A DNA stretch of 64,000 nucleotides from CAZHCA01 sp964530825 (GTDB lineage Bacteria > Bacteroidota > Bacteroidia > Chitinophagales > Saprospiraceae): positions 1 to 64,000 of the forward strand of contig CAZHCA010000004.1 of NCBI GenBank assembly GCA_964530825.1, written 5' to 3'. Each line of letters starts with the position of its first letter. The stretch's first letter is position 1. Under the pieces are notes generated by a model. That model worked only from the letters and a program-made list of their open reading frames with translations. It was not told the origin of the DNA and searched no databases. The translations under genes and the position numbers were made by a program. Below, piece after piece: positions 9,170-17,701 of this stretch.

Positions 9170-9200
9170 CAGCCAAGCCTTTGGTACGGCAATAATTTTG

Positions 9201-9208
9201 CAAAAATA
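9201..9208 (-). promoter_or_regulatory. Candidate Bacteroidota -7 element
   Basis: On the minus strand this reads TATTTTTG, an exact TAnnTTTG match, 32 bases before the start of the HEAT/cyclophilin gene. A well-spaced -33 TTG is not evident, so support is only moderate. Confidence 0.4.
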
Positions 9209-9320
9209 CCTCCTTTTCGCAAAGTGCGAAATTAATTACGGGATAAGGAAATAGGTTTGTCTGGTGAAAACGATTATTACAGCTTTCCTGCTTCCCAAAC
9301 AGATCTGCCGGGGGCAGGTT

Positions 9321-9677
9321 TTAATCAGGCGAATTACCGGAAGACGCCCGTTTGAGATAATGGAAAAAGGCCAGAAAGGTGTAGCCGGAGCTCAGAATCA
9401 TCAAACCGTTCAAAACCACACTGCCCAATTGATTTCCCTTGATGCCTTGCCAGAGGGCGAAAAACAAGGCTACGATAAGCAGCCCCAGCAGTAAGGCAAT
9501 AATGACAATAGCCATGTAGACCTGTCGCTGCACCAAAGGCTTACTGAGCCCGAACAAAACCCCGAAGCCAACGGGTACCAAGCTCATCTCCAGCCCTTCC
9601 AATCCAAAGAGATAGGCTCCTGTCCCGAGGGCAAATAAAAGGATTGCGTTGGTGAAAAATAATTGGTGTAACGCCAT
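9321..9677 (-). CDS. Small membrane protein, unknown function
   Basis: A 118-residue protein with four predicted membrane helices, at about residues 6-26, 30-48, 54-76 and 86-106, and a short hydrophilic C-terminus. I do not recognise the family. It starts 15 bases after the stop of the class A penicillin-binding protein gene on the same strand, so the two are very likely co-transcribed. A role near the cell-wall synthase is an inference from this spacing only. Confidence 0.75.
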   Translation of the reverse strand: MALHQLFFTNAILLFALGTGAYLFGLEGLEMSLVPVGFGVLFGLSKPLVQRQVYMAIVIIALLLGLLIVALFFALWQGIKGNQLGSVVLNGLMILSSGYTFLAFFHYLKRASSGNSPD

Positions 9678-9692
9678 CCGTGCACGCTTTCC

Positions 9693-12296
9693 TCAGCGGC
9701 GCGAGTCCGGATCGGTCTCTCGTGCTGAGGGTGGAATATGGAATTGGGCTTCATCGCCGAACATGTCTTCCGTTACATCGTCTTCCTGGTAGGGATCTTC
9801 TTCCATATCGATCCCATCGTCTTGGTACTCCGAGCAATCGATTTCGATGCCCAGCTCGCCGGGCGGACGGTAGAAGCGAGTCTTTACATTGTAGTCGGCC
9901 GTTTCGGATTTTTCCAATTCCTTTAGAAAAGCCTGGAAAAAAGGTTTGGCCATGCGCGAACCCTGACCATTCCAAGGAGTTCGAAAGTGGATGAACCGGT
10001 CTTCACCGCCTACCCAGGTGCCAACCACCAGCGATGGGGTAATCCCCATAAACCAGCCATCCACGTAATTGTTGGTGGTTCCGGTTTTTCCGCCCACATC
10101 GCTCCGCACTCCGCCTACACGGCCAGCATAGCGAAGCATGTCGACCATCACATAGTTGGCACTGGGGTTAATGGCCTGGCGCTCTTCGGGGATTCCTTTG
10201 TAGATGATGCGTCCGTTTTTGTCCTCAATACGGGCAATATAAATCGGCCGGTTGTAGGTGCCGTTATTAGCAAATGTAGCATAGGCTCCAGTCATTTCCA
10301 TCACTGTCAAATCGGTAGCGCCCAGGGCAATGGAAGGCGTTTGGGGCACTACGTAGCGCCCGTTAGGATGGCGGGCACTGCTATCGATACCCATCTGATT
10401 GATCAGCCCGCGAACTGGCTCGGTGTCGGTCAGCTGCTTCATCAGGTATACCGATATGGTATTTTTCGAGCGGCGCAGTCCGTCGCGCAGCGTAAGCAAT
10501 TCCCCACTGTATTTTCCGTCAAAATTGCGAGGGGTCCACGCCTTCTGCAGGTAAAAAGAACCGTCGCCCGGCTGAATGGTCTGGGGTAGGTCATAGACCT
10601 TAAAGCAGGGCGAAAAGCCTTGCTGGGCAATAGCCGTAACGTAGACGAATGGTTTGAAAGTAGAACCCACCTGGCGTCGGGTGCGCACATGGTCAAATTG
10701 GAAGTATTTGTGGTTAATGCCGCCTACCCAAACCTTAACGTAACCGGTTCGCGGATCGACAGCTAGTATGCCCGTCTGCAGAAAGTTGCGATGATACTTG
10801 ATCGAATCGATCGGACTCATAACCGTATCCACTTCCATCTTTTTGTTGTAAGCAAACACCTGCATTTTCACCGGGGTATTGAAATCGCGCTTAACCTCGT
10901 CCTGCATTTCCTCCCATTGGGTGAGCAGTTCCGGGAATGAGCGGTTGCGAATGATCCGGCGGTAGCTCTTCGCCAGATCGGAGCTGATAATCTCTTCTCT
11001 CACCAGCCTTTCCAGGGTGCCGGGACGCTTGTATTCTGCGACCATCCGCGCGACTTCTCGGTCGTCGTTATGAAAGGAAAAATCGGGGTGGTCCTCGTTG
11101 AGCTCACCCAAAATTTTGGATAGGTATCGGTTTCTGAATTTTTGATACCGGTCCGATTCCCGCACAAGCCGGGTCAGGGTCTCCTGCCGGATTTCCAGGC
11201 TCACCTCATCCTCCGAACCGGTATCGTAACTCCAGAGGTCTTTACCCTTCCATTCCTTCCAGAAGACTTTTTGCACGTTCTCCATGTGTTCCACCATCAC
11301 CCGCTCAGCAATGCTTTGCATTTCCGGATCGATGGTCGTATATATCTTAAGCCCATCGTTGTAAATATTGTAGCTGGTACCGTCTGATTTGTGGTTCTCC
11401 GGTAAATCGAGGATCGCTTTGAGGTCTTTGGCTAACTCCATACGGAAGTAAGTAGCAATACCATCAATGTGGGTGACACGCTGGAAGTCCAGTTCCAGCG
11501 GCTGTTTGCGCAGAGCTTCGTAGGCAGCATTTGAGATATGGCCATACTTCACCATTTGCTTGAGTACGACCTCCCTGCGCTTTAGCGTAATTTCAGGGCG
11601 GCGCAAAGGATTGTAAAGCGAAGGGTTTTGGAGCATGCCCACCAAGGTTGCAGCTTCGGTGATGCTCAGATCTTTGGGGGAAGTGTTAAAATAGATCTCC
11701 GAGGCAGCCTTAATGCCATATGCGCCATTGATGAAGTCAAATTTATTGAGGTACATCGCGATGATTTCCTCTTTGGTGTATTTACGTTCCAGCCGCACCG
11801 CGATAATCCACTCCTTGAATTTTTGAATGACCCGCTCCAGTCCCGAACCAGGGGTCCCGGTAAATAAAAGTTTGGCCAATTGCTGCGTGATGGTGCTGGC
11901 GCCGCCGGCACTTCGCTGGCGAAGGATAATGGTCTTTACGGCCACCCGGGCCAGCCCCCGGAAATCGATCCCGGCATGCTGGTAATAACGTGCGTCTTCG
12001 GTCGAAATCAATGCCGCGATGAGGTGGGGGGAAAGGGAGTCGTAGTTGACCGGCACCCGGTTCTCGGTGTAATAGCGACCGATCACTTCGCCATTAATAC
12101 CGTAGATCTCTGAAGCGCGTTCGAACTTTGGGTTCTCCAGTTGCTTTACGGAGGGTAAGTTAGAAAAGGAAAGTATCACAAAGGTGAGTAGTCCGATTCC
12201 TAGGCCCGCAAAGACAGCGTACCACATCCAAATGACGATGCGCTGATGTTTCGGATTATTGCTGCCACTGAACAAAAAGTCAATGAGCCGACGCAT
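9693..12296 (-). CDS. Class A penicillin-binding protein 1A, bifunctional transglycosylase/transpeptidase
   Basis: An 867-residue inner-membrane peptidoglycan synthase. One membrane helix lies at about residues 20-44. The glycosyltransferase domain follows, with catalytic Glu100 in ISTEDARYYQHAGIDF, then GGASTITQQLAK and RKYTKEEIIAMYLNK. The transpeptidase domain has the acylated Ser545 in STFK, the SKN triad member at 610-612 and KTGT at 737-740. Between them (about 340-500) is a charged helical insert, as in other Bacteroidota PBP1A proteins. The C-terminal ~40 residues are strikingly acidic. It is followed 15 bases later by a small membrane protein gene. Confidence 0.95.
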   Translation of the reverse strand: MRRLIDFLFSGSNNPKHQRIVIWMWYAVFAGLGIGLLTFVILSFSNLPSVKQLENPKFERASEIYGINGEVIGRYYTENRVPVNYDSLSPHLIAALISTEDARYYQHAGIDFRGLARVAVKTIILRQRSAGGASTITQQLAKLLFTGTPGSGLERVIQKFKEWIIAVRLERKYTKEEIIAMYLNKFDFINGAYGIKAASEIYFNTSPKDLSITEAATLVGMLQNPSLYNPLRRPEITLKRREVVLKQMVKYGHISNAAYEALRKQPLELDFQRVTHIDGIATYFRMELAKDLKAILDLPENHKSDGTSYNIYNDGLKIYTTIDPEMQSIAERVMVEHMENVQKVFWKEWKGKDLWSYDTGSEDEVSLEIRQETLTRLVRESDRYQKFRNRYLSKILGELNEDHPDFSFHNDDREVARMVAEYKRPGTLERLVREEIISSDLAKSYRRIIRNRSFPELLTQWEEMQDEVKRDFNTPVKMQVFAYNKKMEVDTVMSPIDSIKYHRNFLQTGILAVDPRTGYVKVWVGGINHKYFQFDHVRTRRQVGSTFKPFVYVTAIAQQGFSPCFKVYDLPQTIQPGDGSFYLQKAWTPRNFDGKYSGELLTLRDGLRRSKNTISVYLMKQLTDTEPVRGLINQMGIDSSARHPNGRYVVPQTPSIALGATDLTVMEMTGAYATFANNGTYNRPIYIARIEDKNGRIIYKGIPEERQAINPSANYVMVDMLRYAGRVGGVRSDVGGKTGTTNNYVDGWFMGITPSLVVGTWVGGEDRFIHFRTPWNGQGSRMAKPFFQAFLKELEKSETADYNVKTRFYRPPGELGIEIDCSEYQDDGIDMEEDPYQEDDVTEDMFGDEAQFHIPPSARETDPDSRR

Positions 12297-12407
12297 AGAT
12301 GATTGAGTTCGTGAATAAATGGGCGCTTATCGGAGGGGCGTTTGGCGCCTTGTTTTCCAGCTGCTTATACAAAGATAAGAATAAACCCTGCTCGGTAAAG
12401 CGAATTC

Positions 12408-13478
12408 CTAGGTTCGATGGGTAAGCACCTGCTGATAATATGCCAGCCCGGCAGCGATGGCCTTGTCGGAGGCCTGTTGGTTGACCTGTACCGACCCGAT
12501 GGGCCCGATCAGGGAAAAATTAATGGCGCCGCCTTCATTTTTCTTATCATTGCGCATCGAATGGAATAGTTCGCCTAACTCCAGGTCGAGCAAAAAGGAA
12601 TAGTGTTTCAAGAGTGTGTCGGTTATATCCGAAAGTGCCGTTTCTTCCAGGAAGCCGGCCCGTTGGGAAAGGTAAGCTTCAACAATCATGCCAATGCCTA
12701 CAGCTTCACCATGCAGCAATGGGGATGGAGCTTTTAAAGCCTGAGCTTCGATGGCGTGGCCGATGGTATGCCCGAAATTGAGTGCTTTACGCAGCCCGCT
12801 TTCGAACGGGTCTTGGGCGACAATGTCGCGTTTGATCTGTACCGAACGGGTGATCAGGCGCTGCCAATCAACGACCTCCTCTAGACCGTCTAATGCTGCT
12901 AATTCTTGCCACTGCTCCCAGTCTGCGATGAGGGCGTGTTTGAAAACCTCGGCCATTCCGGCACGCAGTTCGCGCCCGGGTAATGTGCCCAAAAAGGCGG
13001 GATCGATGATGACTGCTTCGGGCCGGCCAAAAACGCCTACACTATTTTTGAGGTCGCCAAAGTCGATACCGAGTTTACCGCCCACCGAAGCATCGACCTG
13101 GGCCAATAGGGTGGTGGGAATTTGTAAAAAAGAGATCCCACGCTTGTAGGTAGCGGCGCAAAAACCACCCATATCGCCGATGACGCCGCCACCGAGATTA
13201 AGGACTAGTGCTTGTCGGTCGGTCTTCATATCGAGAAGTGCCTGCCAAATGGTGCGGCAGGTATGCAGGCTTTTGTGCTGTTCACCCGCGGGAACGGTAA
13301 TCCGGTGGTGGGTATAAGGTGCGACGATATCTTGAACCCGCGGCCAGCAATGCTGCGCGGTATTGGTATCGGTGATGATAATAATACTCGATGGTCTGAT
13401 GTTTTTCACGTAATCCGGAAGGTGTTCAGTGACGGGGCCAATCGCTACCGGATGTTGATCATACAAGTAGCTGCTCAT
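12408..13478 (-). CDS. aroB: 3-dehydroquinate synthase
   Basis: A 356-residue enzyme converting DAHP to 3-dehydroquinate, the second step of the shikimate pathway. Visible family motifs are GGGVIGDMGGFCAATYKRG (NAD and substrate loop), IPTTLLAQVDASVGGK and the metal-binding NFGHTIGHAIEAQ with its two His ligands. Length is standard. The start overlaps the stop of the upstream ABM-domain gene by four bases (13475-13478). With the SAM hydroxide adenosyltransferase gene it forms a tight three-gene minus-strand group. aroA lies 3 kb away on the other strand. Confidence 0.96.
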   Translation of the reverse strand: MSSYLYDQHPVAIGPVTEHLPDYVKNIRPSSIIIITDTNTAQHCWPRVQDIVAPYTHHRITVPAGEQHKSLHTCRTIWQALLDMKTDRQALVLNLGGGVIGDMGGFCAATYKRGISFLQIPTTLLAQVDASVGGKLGIDFGDLKNSVGVFGRPEAVIIDPAFLGTLPGRELRAGMAEVFKHALIADWEQWQELAALDGLEEVVDWQRLITRSVQIKRDIVAQDPFESGLRKALNFGHTIGHAIEAQALKAPSPLLHGEAVGIGMIVEAYLSQRAGFLEETALSDITDTLLKHYSFLLDLELGELFHSMRNDKKNEGGAINFSLIGPIGSVQVNQQASDKAIAAGLAYYQQVLTHRT

Positions 13479-13789
13479 AGCGCATTTTTTTCACCGGGTA
13501 AATAATGCAGTTGGTCAAGGCTCCAGGCCCGGGGGCGGTCTGCAAACAATGCTTTAGTCGACGACCAGGTTTCTTTGAATAAGTCCGAATGCCGGTAGGC
13601 CTCCAGGTTGTCCTCGGCTTCCCACCAGCTATAGGTGAAAAAAACCTGCGGATTTTGCCGGTCTTGCCATAATTCCAGGTGCCGGCAACCGGGAAAGTAG
13701 CGAATTTGGTCTTTGCGTTTTTCGAACAAGTCGAGGAAGTCATCGATGGCATCTGTCCGAAAAGTCATGCATACAATACGTCGAATCAT
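13475..13789 (-). CDS. ABM-domain protein (antibiotic biosynthesis monooxygenase-like)
   Basis: A 104-residue protein of the small dimeric alpha/beta barrel superfamily. The pattern IRRIVCMTF, then FPGCRHLELWQD, FFTYSWWEAEDNLEAYRHSD and a final helix is typical of ABM/quinol monooxygenase-like proteins. Members act on quinones or bind haem or small aromatics, but many are uncharacterised and I cannot name the substrate. It overlaps the aroB start by four bases and starts 6 bases after the SAM hydroxide adenosyltransferase stop, so all three are probably co-expressed. Confidence 0.85.
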   Translation of the reverse strand: MIRRIVCMTFRTDAIDDFLDLFEKRKDQIRYFPGCRHLELWQDRQNPQVFFTYSWWEAEDNLEAYRHSDLFKETWSSTKALFADRPRAWSLDQLHYLPGEKNAL

Positions 13790-13795
13790 GGTGCT

Positions 13796-14578
13796 TTATT
13801 GGGAGTTGGCATAAAACTTGATCTCTACCGAATCGTCAAACTGCAGGTTGAGCAAACTGGCTGCGCGATCCATGTTGATGGCGATTTCTAGTAATCCTGC
13901 CGTGTTGAACCGGCATAACACCTGCCCCACCGGTACGTCAAAGTAATTTTCCGACAGTCGGTCGATGGGATCGTGGCGGCGGAAATGTAAGAAAAAAGGC
14001 CGATGGCGGCTCACCTGCTCGAATAACTGCCGGGAAATGTTTGTCACGGCGTTCTCGTATCGGTCGATGTATATGATGCTACCACGAATAAGGTCCGGTC
14101 CCGTAATGGGTTGTAAAGTGAGGCGTCGCACGGTAGCGCCGACTGGTTCGCCCAGGTCGTCAATGCAGCTATGGGCAAGAATATGCCCTACTGCACTTCG
14201 AAAATAATCGAACAGGTGCTCCAGTCGGAAGGGCGTCCGGGCTTCCAGGCGCCGAACTTGATCGCATGGTTGATCGAACAGCAGGGCAAATAAACCATTA
14301 TCCGGCGCTACAAAGAAATGACCGTTTTTCCGGGCTACTAAAAAAGCCTGGTCAGCGCTTGCCAAATCGTTGACGGTAACCAGATGGATCGTGCCGGCGG
14401 GAAAGGTCCACCAGCTATTGCGCAGGAGGAAAGCCGCTTGAACTATATCGTAGGGTTTTACGTTGCTCGAAATACTAATAATGGATAAATTTCTCTCGAC
14501 TGATAGTAAGGTGCCCTTAATGGCTGCTAAGAAAAAATCTCGCTCTCCAAGGTCGGAGGTAAGCGTAACGATTGCCAT
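13796..14578 (-). CDS. SAM hydroxide adenosyltransferase (DUF62 family)
   Basis: A 260-residue protein of the fluorinase/chlorinase-related family. Characterised members of this branch use water or hydroxide to split S-adenosylmethionine into adenosine and methionine. The N-terminal ITLTSD-like opening (IVTLTSDLGERDFFLAAIKG) with its Asp, the IHLVTVNDLA segment and the FFVAPDNGLFALLF motif are recognisable. The C-terminal beta-barrel domain contains GSIIYIDRYENAVTNI. I start at the ATG giving MAIVTLTSD; an in-frame ATG 24 bases earlier adds eight atypical residues. It heads the aroB group and is divergent from phoH. Confidence 0.88.
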   Translation of the reverse strand: MAIVTLTSDLGERDFFLAAIKGTLLSVERNLSIISISSNVKPYDIVQAAFLLRNSWWTFPAGTIHLVTVNDLASADQAFLVARKNGHFFVAPDNGLFALLFDQPCDQVRRLEARTPFRLEHLFDYFRSAVGHILAHSCIDDLGEPVGATVRRLTLQPITGPDLIRGSIIYIDRYENAVTNISRQLFEQVSRHRPFFLHFRRHDPIDRLSENYFDVPVGQVLCRFNTAGLLEIAINMDRAASLLNLQFDDSVEIKFYANSQ

Positions 14579-14715
14579 AATGCGTACGAAAATTTTGCCC
14601 AAATTTAAAAGGAACCAAATTAGGGAACCCGCCTTAAAACTTTAATTTTAGTATCAGGTGTTCTATTTCTCAGACGCTTGACCACCATAACGGAAATCGA
14701 AAATTTTAACAACTA

Positions 14716-15705
14716 TTGAGCGAAATAATTCTGACCGTAGAAGGTGTTGACCCGGTTGAACTTTACGGCGAAAACAATAGCAAGCTCAACCTGCTAAGAA
14801 AAGCTTTTCCAGAAGTAACTATTACCTCCCGCGGCAATAGCCTTAAGCTTGCAGGTGACAAAAAACAAACTCAGAAAGCGAAATCGCGCTTCGAACTCAT
14901 GGTTCGTCTGCTTAAGGAAAATGATGAGCTACCATTACAAATGGTTGAGGATCTGATGCAAGGCAATAATCCCTTTACCGCTCGCCTGACCAACGGAAGT
15001 GCGAAAACCATTCTGCATGGCCGCGGAGGTAAACAGATTAGGGCAAAGACCTTTAACCAAAAGCGGTTAATCGAGGCCTCCGAAGAAAGTGATGTCGTCT
15101 TTGCAGTAGGTCCCGCCGGTACAGGTAAGACTTACACGGCCGTAGCGCTGGCTGTGAAAGCACTCAAACACAAACAGGTCAAAAAGATTATTCTGACCCG
15201 CCCGGCTGTTGAAGCAGGGGAAAGCCTGGGCTTCCTTCCCGGCGATCTTAAGGAAAAAGTAGACCCCTACCTGCGTCCGCTCTACGATTCGCTTGACGAT
15301 ATGATCCCGGCAGACAAACTCGGCCAGTTCATGGCTAATCGCATCATCGAAATTGCCCCCTTGGCTTTTATGCGCGGCCGTACGCTCGACAATGCTTTCA
15401 TCATCTTGGATGAAGCCCAAAATTGCTCTACCATGCAGCTCAAGATGTTTCTGACCCGCCTGGGGCCTTCCGCCAAGTGCATTATTACGGGTGACCTCTC
15501 CCAGATTGATTTACCGTTCTCTCAAAAATCGGGCCTCCAAAAGGCAATCGATATTCTTGGACCGCTGGAAGGGATCGAGGTGGTCCACTTGAATGCCGAA
15601 GATGTGGTGCGCCACCGGCTCGTCAAAGAGATCATTTTAGCCTACGAAAAAGAAGATAACCGCCGCAAGAGGAGCTACAAAAAAACTGCAGAGGAGGAGG
15701 AATAG
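14716..15705 (+). CDS. phoH: PhoH family ATPase
   Basis: A 329-residue cytoplasmic P-loop ATPase. It has the N-terminal KH-like segment (LYGENNSKLNLLRKAFPEV) and the ATPase core with Walker A GPAGTGKT (132-139), the ILTRPAVEAGESLGFLPGD block and Walker B AFIILDEAQNC, followed by KCIITGDLSQIDLP. PhoH-like proteins are thought to take part in RNA metabolism or ribosome quality control in some bacteria, but the activity is not settled. The start is a TTG; no in-frame ATG lies upstream and the next internal Met would remove the N-terminal domain. It heads a plus-strand run that ends with aroA. Confidence 0.93.
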   Translation: MSEIILTVEGVDPVELYGENNSKLNLLRKAFPEVTITSRGNSLKLAGDKKQTQKAKSRFELMVRLLKENDELPLQMVEDLMQGNNPFTARLTNGSAKTILHGRGGKQIRAKTFNQKRLIEASEESDVVFAVGPAGTGKTYTAVALAVKALKHKQVKKIILTRPAVEAGESLGFLPGDLKEKVDPYLRPLYDSLDDMIPADKLGQFMANRIIEIAPLAFMRGRTLDNAFIILDEAQNCSTMQLKMFLTRLGPSAKCIITGDLSQIDLPFSQKSGLQKAIDILGPLEGIEVVHLNAEDVVRHRLVKEIILAYEKEDNRRKRSYKKTAEEEE

Positions 15706-15730
15706 TCGGCTGGTTTTGTAAATTGATGGT

Positions 15731-16150
15731 ATGACAGCAGAAGTAATTTACCACCAAGGGTTGCGAACAGAGGCCGTCCATCTTCGCTCTGGCAACACGA
15801 TCCGAACCGATGCCCCTCAGGATAACCAGGGCAAAGGTGAAGCCTTTTCTCCTACCGATCTCCTGGCTACCGCTCTGGCGACTTGCATGCTTACGGTAAT
15901 GGGTATTTTTGCAGAAAAGAAGGGGTGGTCCATCCACGGTGCAAAAGCTACCGTAAATAAAGTTATGGCATCGCATCCGCGGCGCGTCGACCGCCTAAGC
16001 ATTACCATAACAATGCCCGAAGGTGAGTTCCTGCCCGAAGCTCGCGACCAATTGGAAAAGATCGCCCGGAATTGCCCGGTGGCGCAGAGTGTGCATCCCG
16101 ATTTGCAGCAAGATGTTACCTTTGCATGGCCGCAGGCGTCTAAACTTTGA
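15731..16150 (+). CDS. OsmC/Ohr family protein
   Basis: A 139-residue protein of the OsmC peroxiredoxin-like family. The two reactive cysteines are present: Cys52 in ALATCMLTVMGI and Cys115 in ARNCPVAQSVHP. Such proteins reduce organic hydroperoxides using dihydrolipoyl or other thiols. The FSPTDLLATALATC block is the family signature. It begins 25 bases after phoH and is followed 40 bases later by a small gene and then aroA, all on the plus strand. Whether it is OsmC or a YhfA-like subfamily member cannot be decided by eye. Confidence 0.9.
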   Translation: MTAEVIYHQGLRTEAVHLRSGNTIRTDAPQDNQGKGEAFSPTDLLATALATCMLTVMGIFAEKKGWSIHGAKATVNKVMASHPRRVDRLSITITMPEGEFLPEARDQLEKIARNCPVAQSVHPDLQQDVTFAWPQASKL

Positions 16151-16190
16151 GCAACATCGTAGAAGAGCAGCTCATTTCAATGAACACTCA

Positions 16191-16403
16191 ATGAAGTACA
16201 ACGTAACCATCCGCCCCGAAAAGAAACGAGTCTTTGGTAAAATGATGAAGCTCCTGCAAGAACTGGAGGTCGTGGATCAGTTTGCCCCGATGGACGAAAA
16301 CGATTCGGAGGGAAGACCCCGGAAAGAAGAACAAACGGGTAACGACAAACGCAACTGGAGCACTGATGATTTGGCAAATCAATACCGCGACCTGGTCGAC
16401 TGA
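16191..16403 (+). CDS. Small protein of unknown function, antitoxin-like in style
   Basis: A 70-residue protein starting MKYNVTIRPEKKRVFGKMMK. The first 30 residues look like a strand followed by a helix, and the rest is highly charged (many Glu, Asp, Arg, Lys). This is the general layout of short Bacteroidota proteins of the DUF2683 type and of some antitoxins, but no toxin is adjacent and I do not assign a family. It lies between osmC-like and aroA, with only three bases before the aroA start. The open frame extends upstream inside the osmC gene, but that part reads as out-of-frame sequence. Confidence 0.65.
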   Translation: MKYNVTIRPEKKRVFGKMMKLLQELEVVDQFAPMDENDSEGRPRKEEQTGNDKRNWSTDDLANQYRDLVD

Positions 16404-16406
16404 TTC

Positions 16407-17654
16407 ATGCATTACCGAATTTCGAAGGCGCAACCTATTATCGAAGACCGTACCATCCGGTTGGCGGGCTCCAAAAGTATCAGTAACCGGGTGTTGATTA
16501 TCCGTGCATTGGCCCAAAGCGATTTTCCTATCCACGCGCTTGCCAACGCTCAGGATACGCAATTACTTCGGGAGTTGCTGGCCTCGCCGGCCAAGGTCCG
16601 CGACGCCGGACCTGCCGGTACGACCTTTCGCTTCCTCACGGCCTACCTGGCCATGCAGTCCGGCATACAGATTCTAACGGGATCGGAGCGGATGAAGCAA
16701 CGCCCTATCGGCATCCTGGTGGATGCTTTGCGTACGCTTGGCGCCAGAATCGATTACCTCGAAAAGGAAGGCTTTCCACCCCTGCGCATCGGTGACCCGG
16801 ACCGTTTCGGCCGGGTGAACCACCTCGCCATACCTGCCAGTACCAGTAGCCAATACATTTCAGCTTTACTGATGATTGCTCCGGTTTTACCCAACGGACT
16901 ATCTTTGGAGCTAGTCGGTAGTATTGTTTCTAGGCCCTACATTGAGATGACCCTGGGTCTTATGCAGGCCTTCGGCATCGCTTACCGTTGGGAAGGCAAT
17001 CGCATCGATATCGACCACCAAGCCTATCAAACGCTTGCGGCCTTTACCATTGAAGCGGATTGGTCGGCGGCCTCTTATTATTACGCGACCTTGGCACTAG
17101 CCGATTCCGGTGCGATTGCTTTGCAGGGACTCTTTCCCAATAGCCTCCAGGGGGATTCGATCATCGCAGAATTAATGAGAAAATTTGGCATAGAGACCAC
17201 TTTTTTACCCGGGCTCCAAAGCATCCGTTTGACGAAGAGCCCAACTGTTTCCTATCCGAAAACTTTCGAGCACGATTTTTTGCGTTGTCCTGACCTGGCA
17301 CAGACTTTAGCAGTGGTGTGCGCCGGCACTGGTGTGCAGGGCCGTTTTTCCGGCCTGCAAACGCTGCGCATCAAAGAAACTGACCGCATTGCTGCTCTTC
17401 AGGCAGAGTTGTCCAAAGTAGGTGTAAATATGAAAGAAGACCAGGGCCGACCTGGTCATTTCCTCATTCGGGGGAAGGCAGTCATGCAGGAGCCTATGTT
17501 CGAGACCTACGATGACCACCGCATGGCCATGGCTTTTGCGCCGCTGGGCCTACGGGCGCCTGTGCGCATTACAGATCCCGGGGTGGTTGGAAAATCCTAT
17601 CCGGATTTTTGGACCGATTTAAGAAAAATTGGATTTGACATTGCACCACAGTAG
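16407..17654 (+). CDS. aroA: 3-phosphoshikimate 1-carboxyvinyltransferase (EPSP synthase)
   Basis: A 415-residue shikimate pathway enzyme joining shikimate 3-phosphate and phosphoenolpyruvate. The N-terminal LAGSKSISNRVLIIRALA carries the substrate-binding Lys and Ser. DAGPAGTTFRFLTAYLA is the PEP/glyphosate-binding loop. RPIGILVDALRTLGA and STSSQYISALLMIAP follow, then the C-terminal RIKETDRI and DDHRMAMAFAPLGL motifs. The residue equivalent to E. coli Pro101 is Phe here, while the Gly equivalent to Gly96 is kept. It ends a plus-strand run with phoH, osmC and a small gene. Its stop codon lies inside a perfect inverted repeat. Confidence 0.94.
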   Translation: MHYRISKAQPIIEDRTIRLAGSKSISNRVLIIRALAQSDFPIHALANAQDTQLLRELLASPAKVRDAGPAGTTFRFLTAYLAMQSGIQILTGSERMKQRPIGILVDALRTLGARIDYLEKEGFPPLRIGDPDRFGRVNHLAIPASTSSQYISALLMIAPVLPNGLSLELVGSIVSRPYIEMTLGLMQAFGIAYRWEGNRIDIDHQAYQTLAAFTIEADWSAASYYYATLALADSGAIALQGLFPNSLQGDSIIAELMRKFGIETTFLPGLQSIRLTKSPTVSYPKTFEHDFLRCPDLAQTLAVVCAGTGVQGRFSGLQTLRIKETDRIAALQAELSKVGVNMKEDQGRPGHFLIRGKAVMQEPMFETYDDHRMAMAFAPLGLRAPVRITDPGVVGKSYPDFWTDLRKIGFDIAPQ

Positions 17655-17694
17655 CTCCGCGGGGGCGACCCGCCGGTCGCCCCCGCGGAGCTAC
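17651..17694. repeat. Perfect 20-bp inverted repeat overlapping the aroA stop, possible terminator or REP-like palindrome
   Basis: The left arm 17651-17670 and right arm 17675-17694 are exact reverse complements (arms begin GTAGCTCCGC and end GCGGAGCTAC), separated by the loop CGCC. The stem is very GC-rich and contains the aroA stop TAG at 17652-17654. There is no T run on either side, so it is not a textbook intrinsic terminator, but it lies exactly between the convergent aroA and OmpA-like genes. No second copy was noticed in this window. Confidence 0.9.
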
Positions 17695-17701
17695 TAGCAG
17701 G

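Noticed and set aside
9987..10589. A 200-codon plus-strand frame opposite the PBP1A gene
   Set aside because: PBP1A catalytic motifs occupy the minus strand throughout, and the plus-strand frame has no signal or domain.
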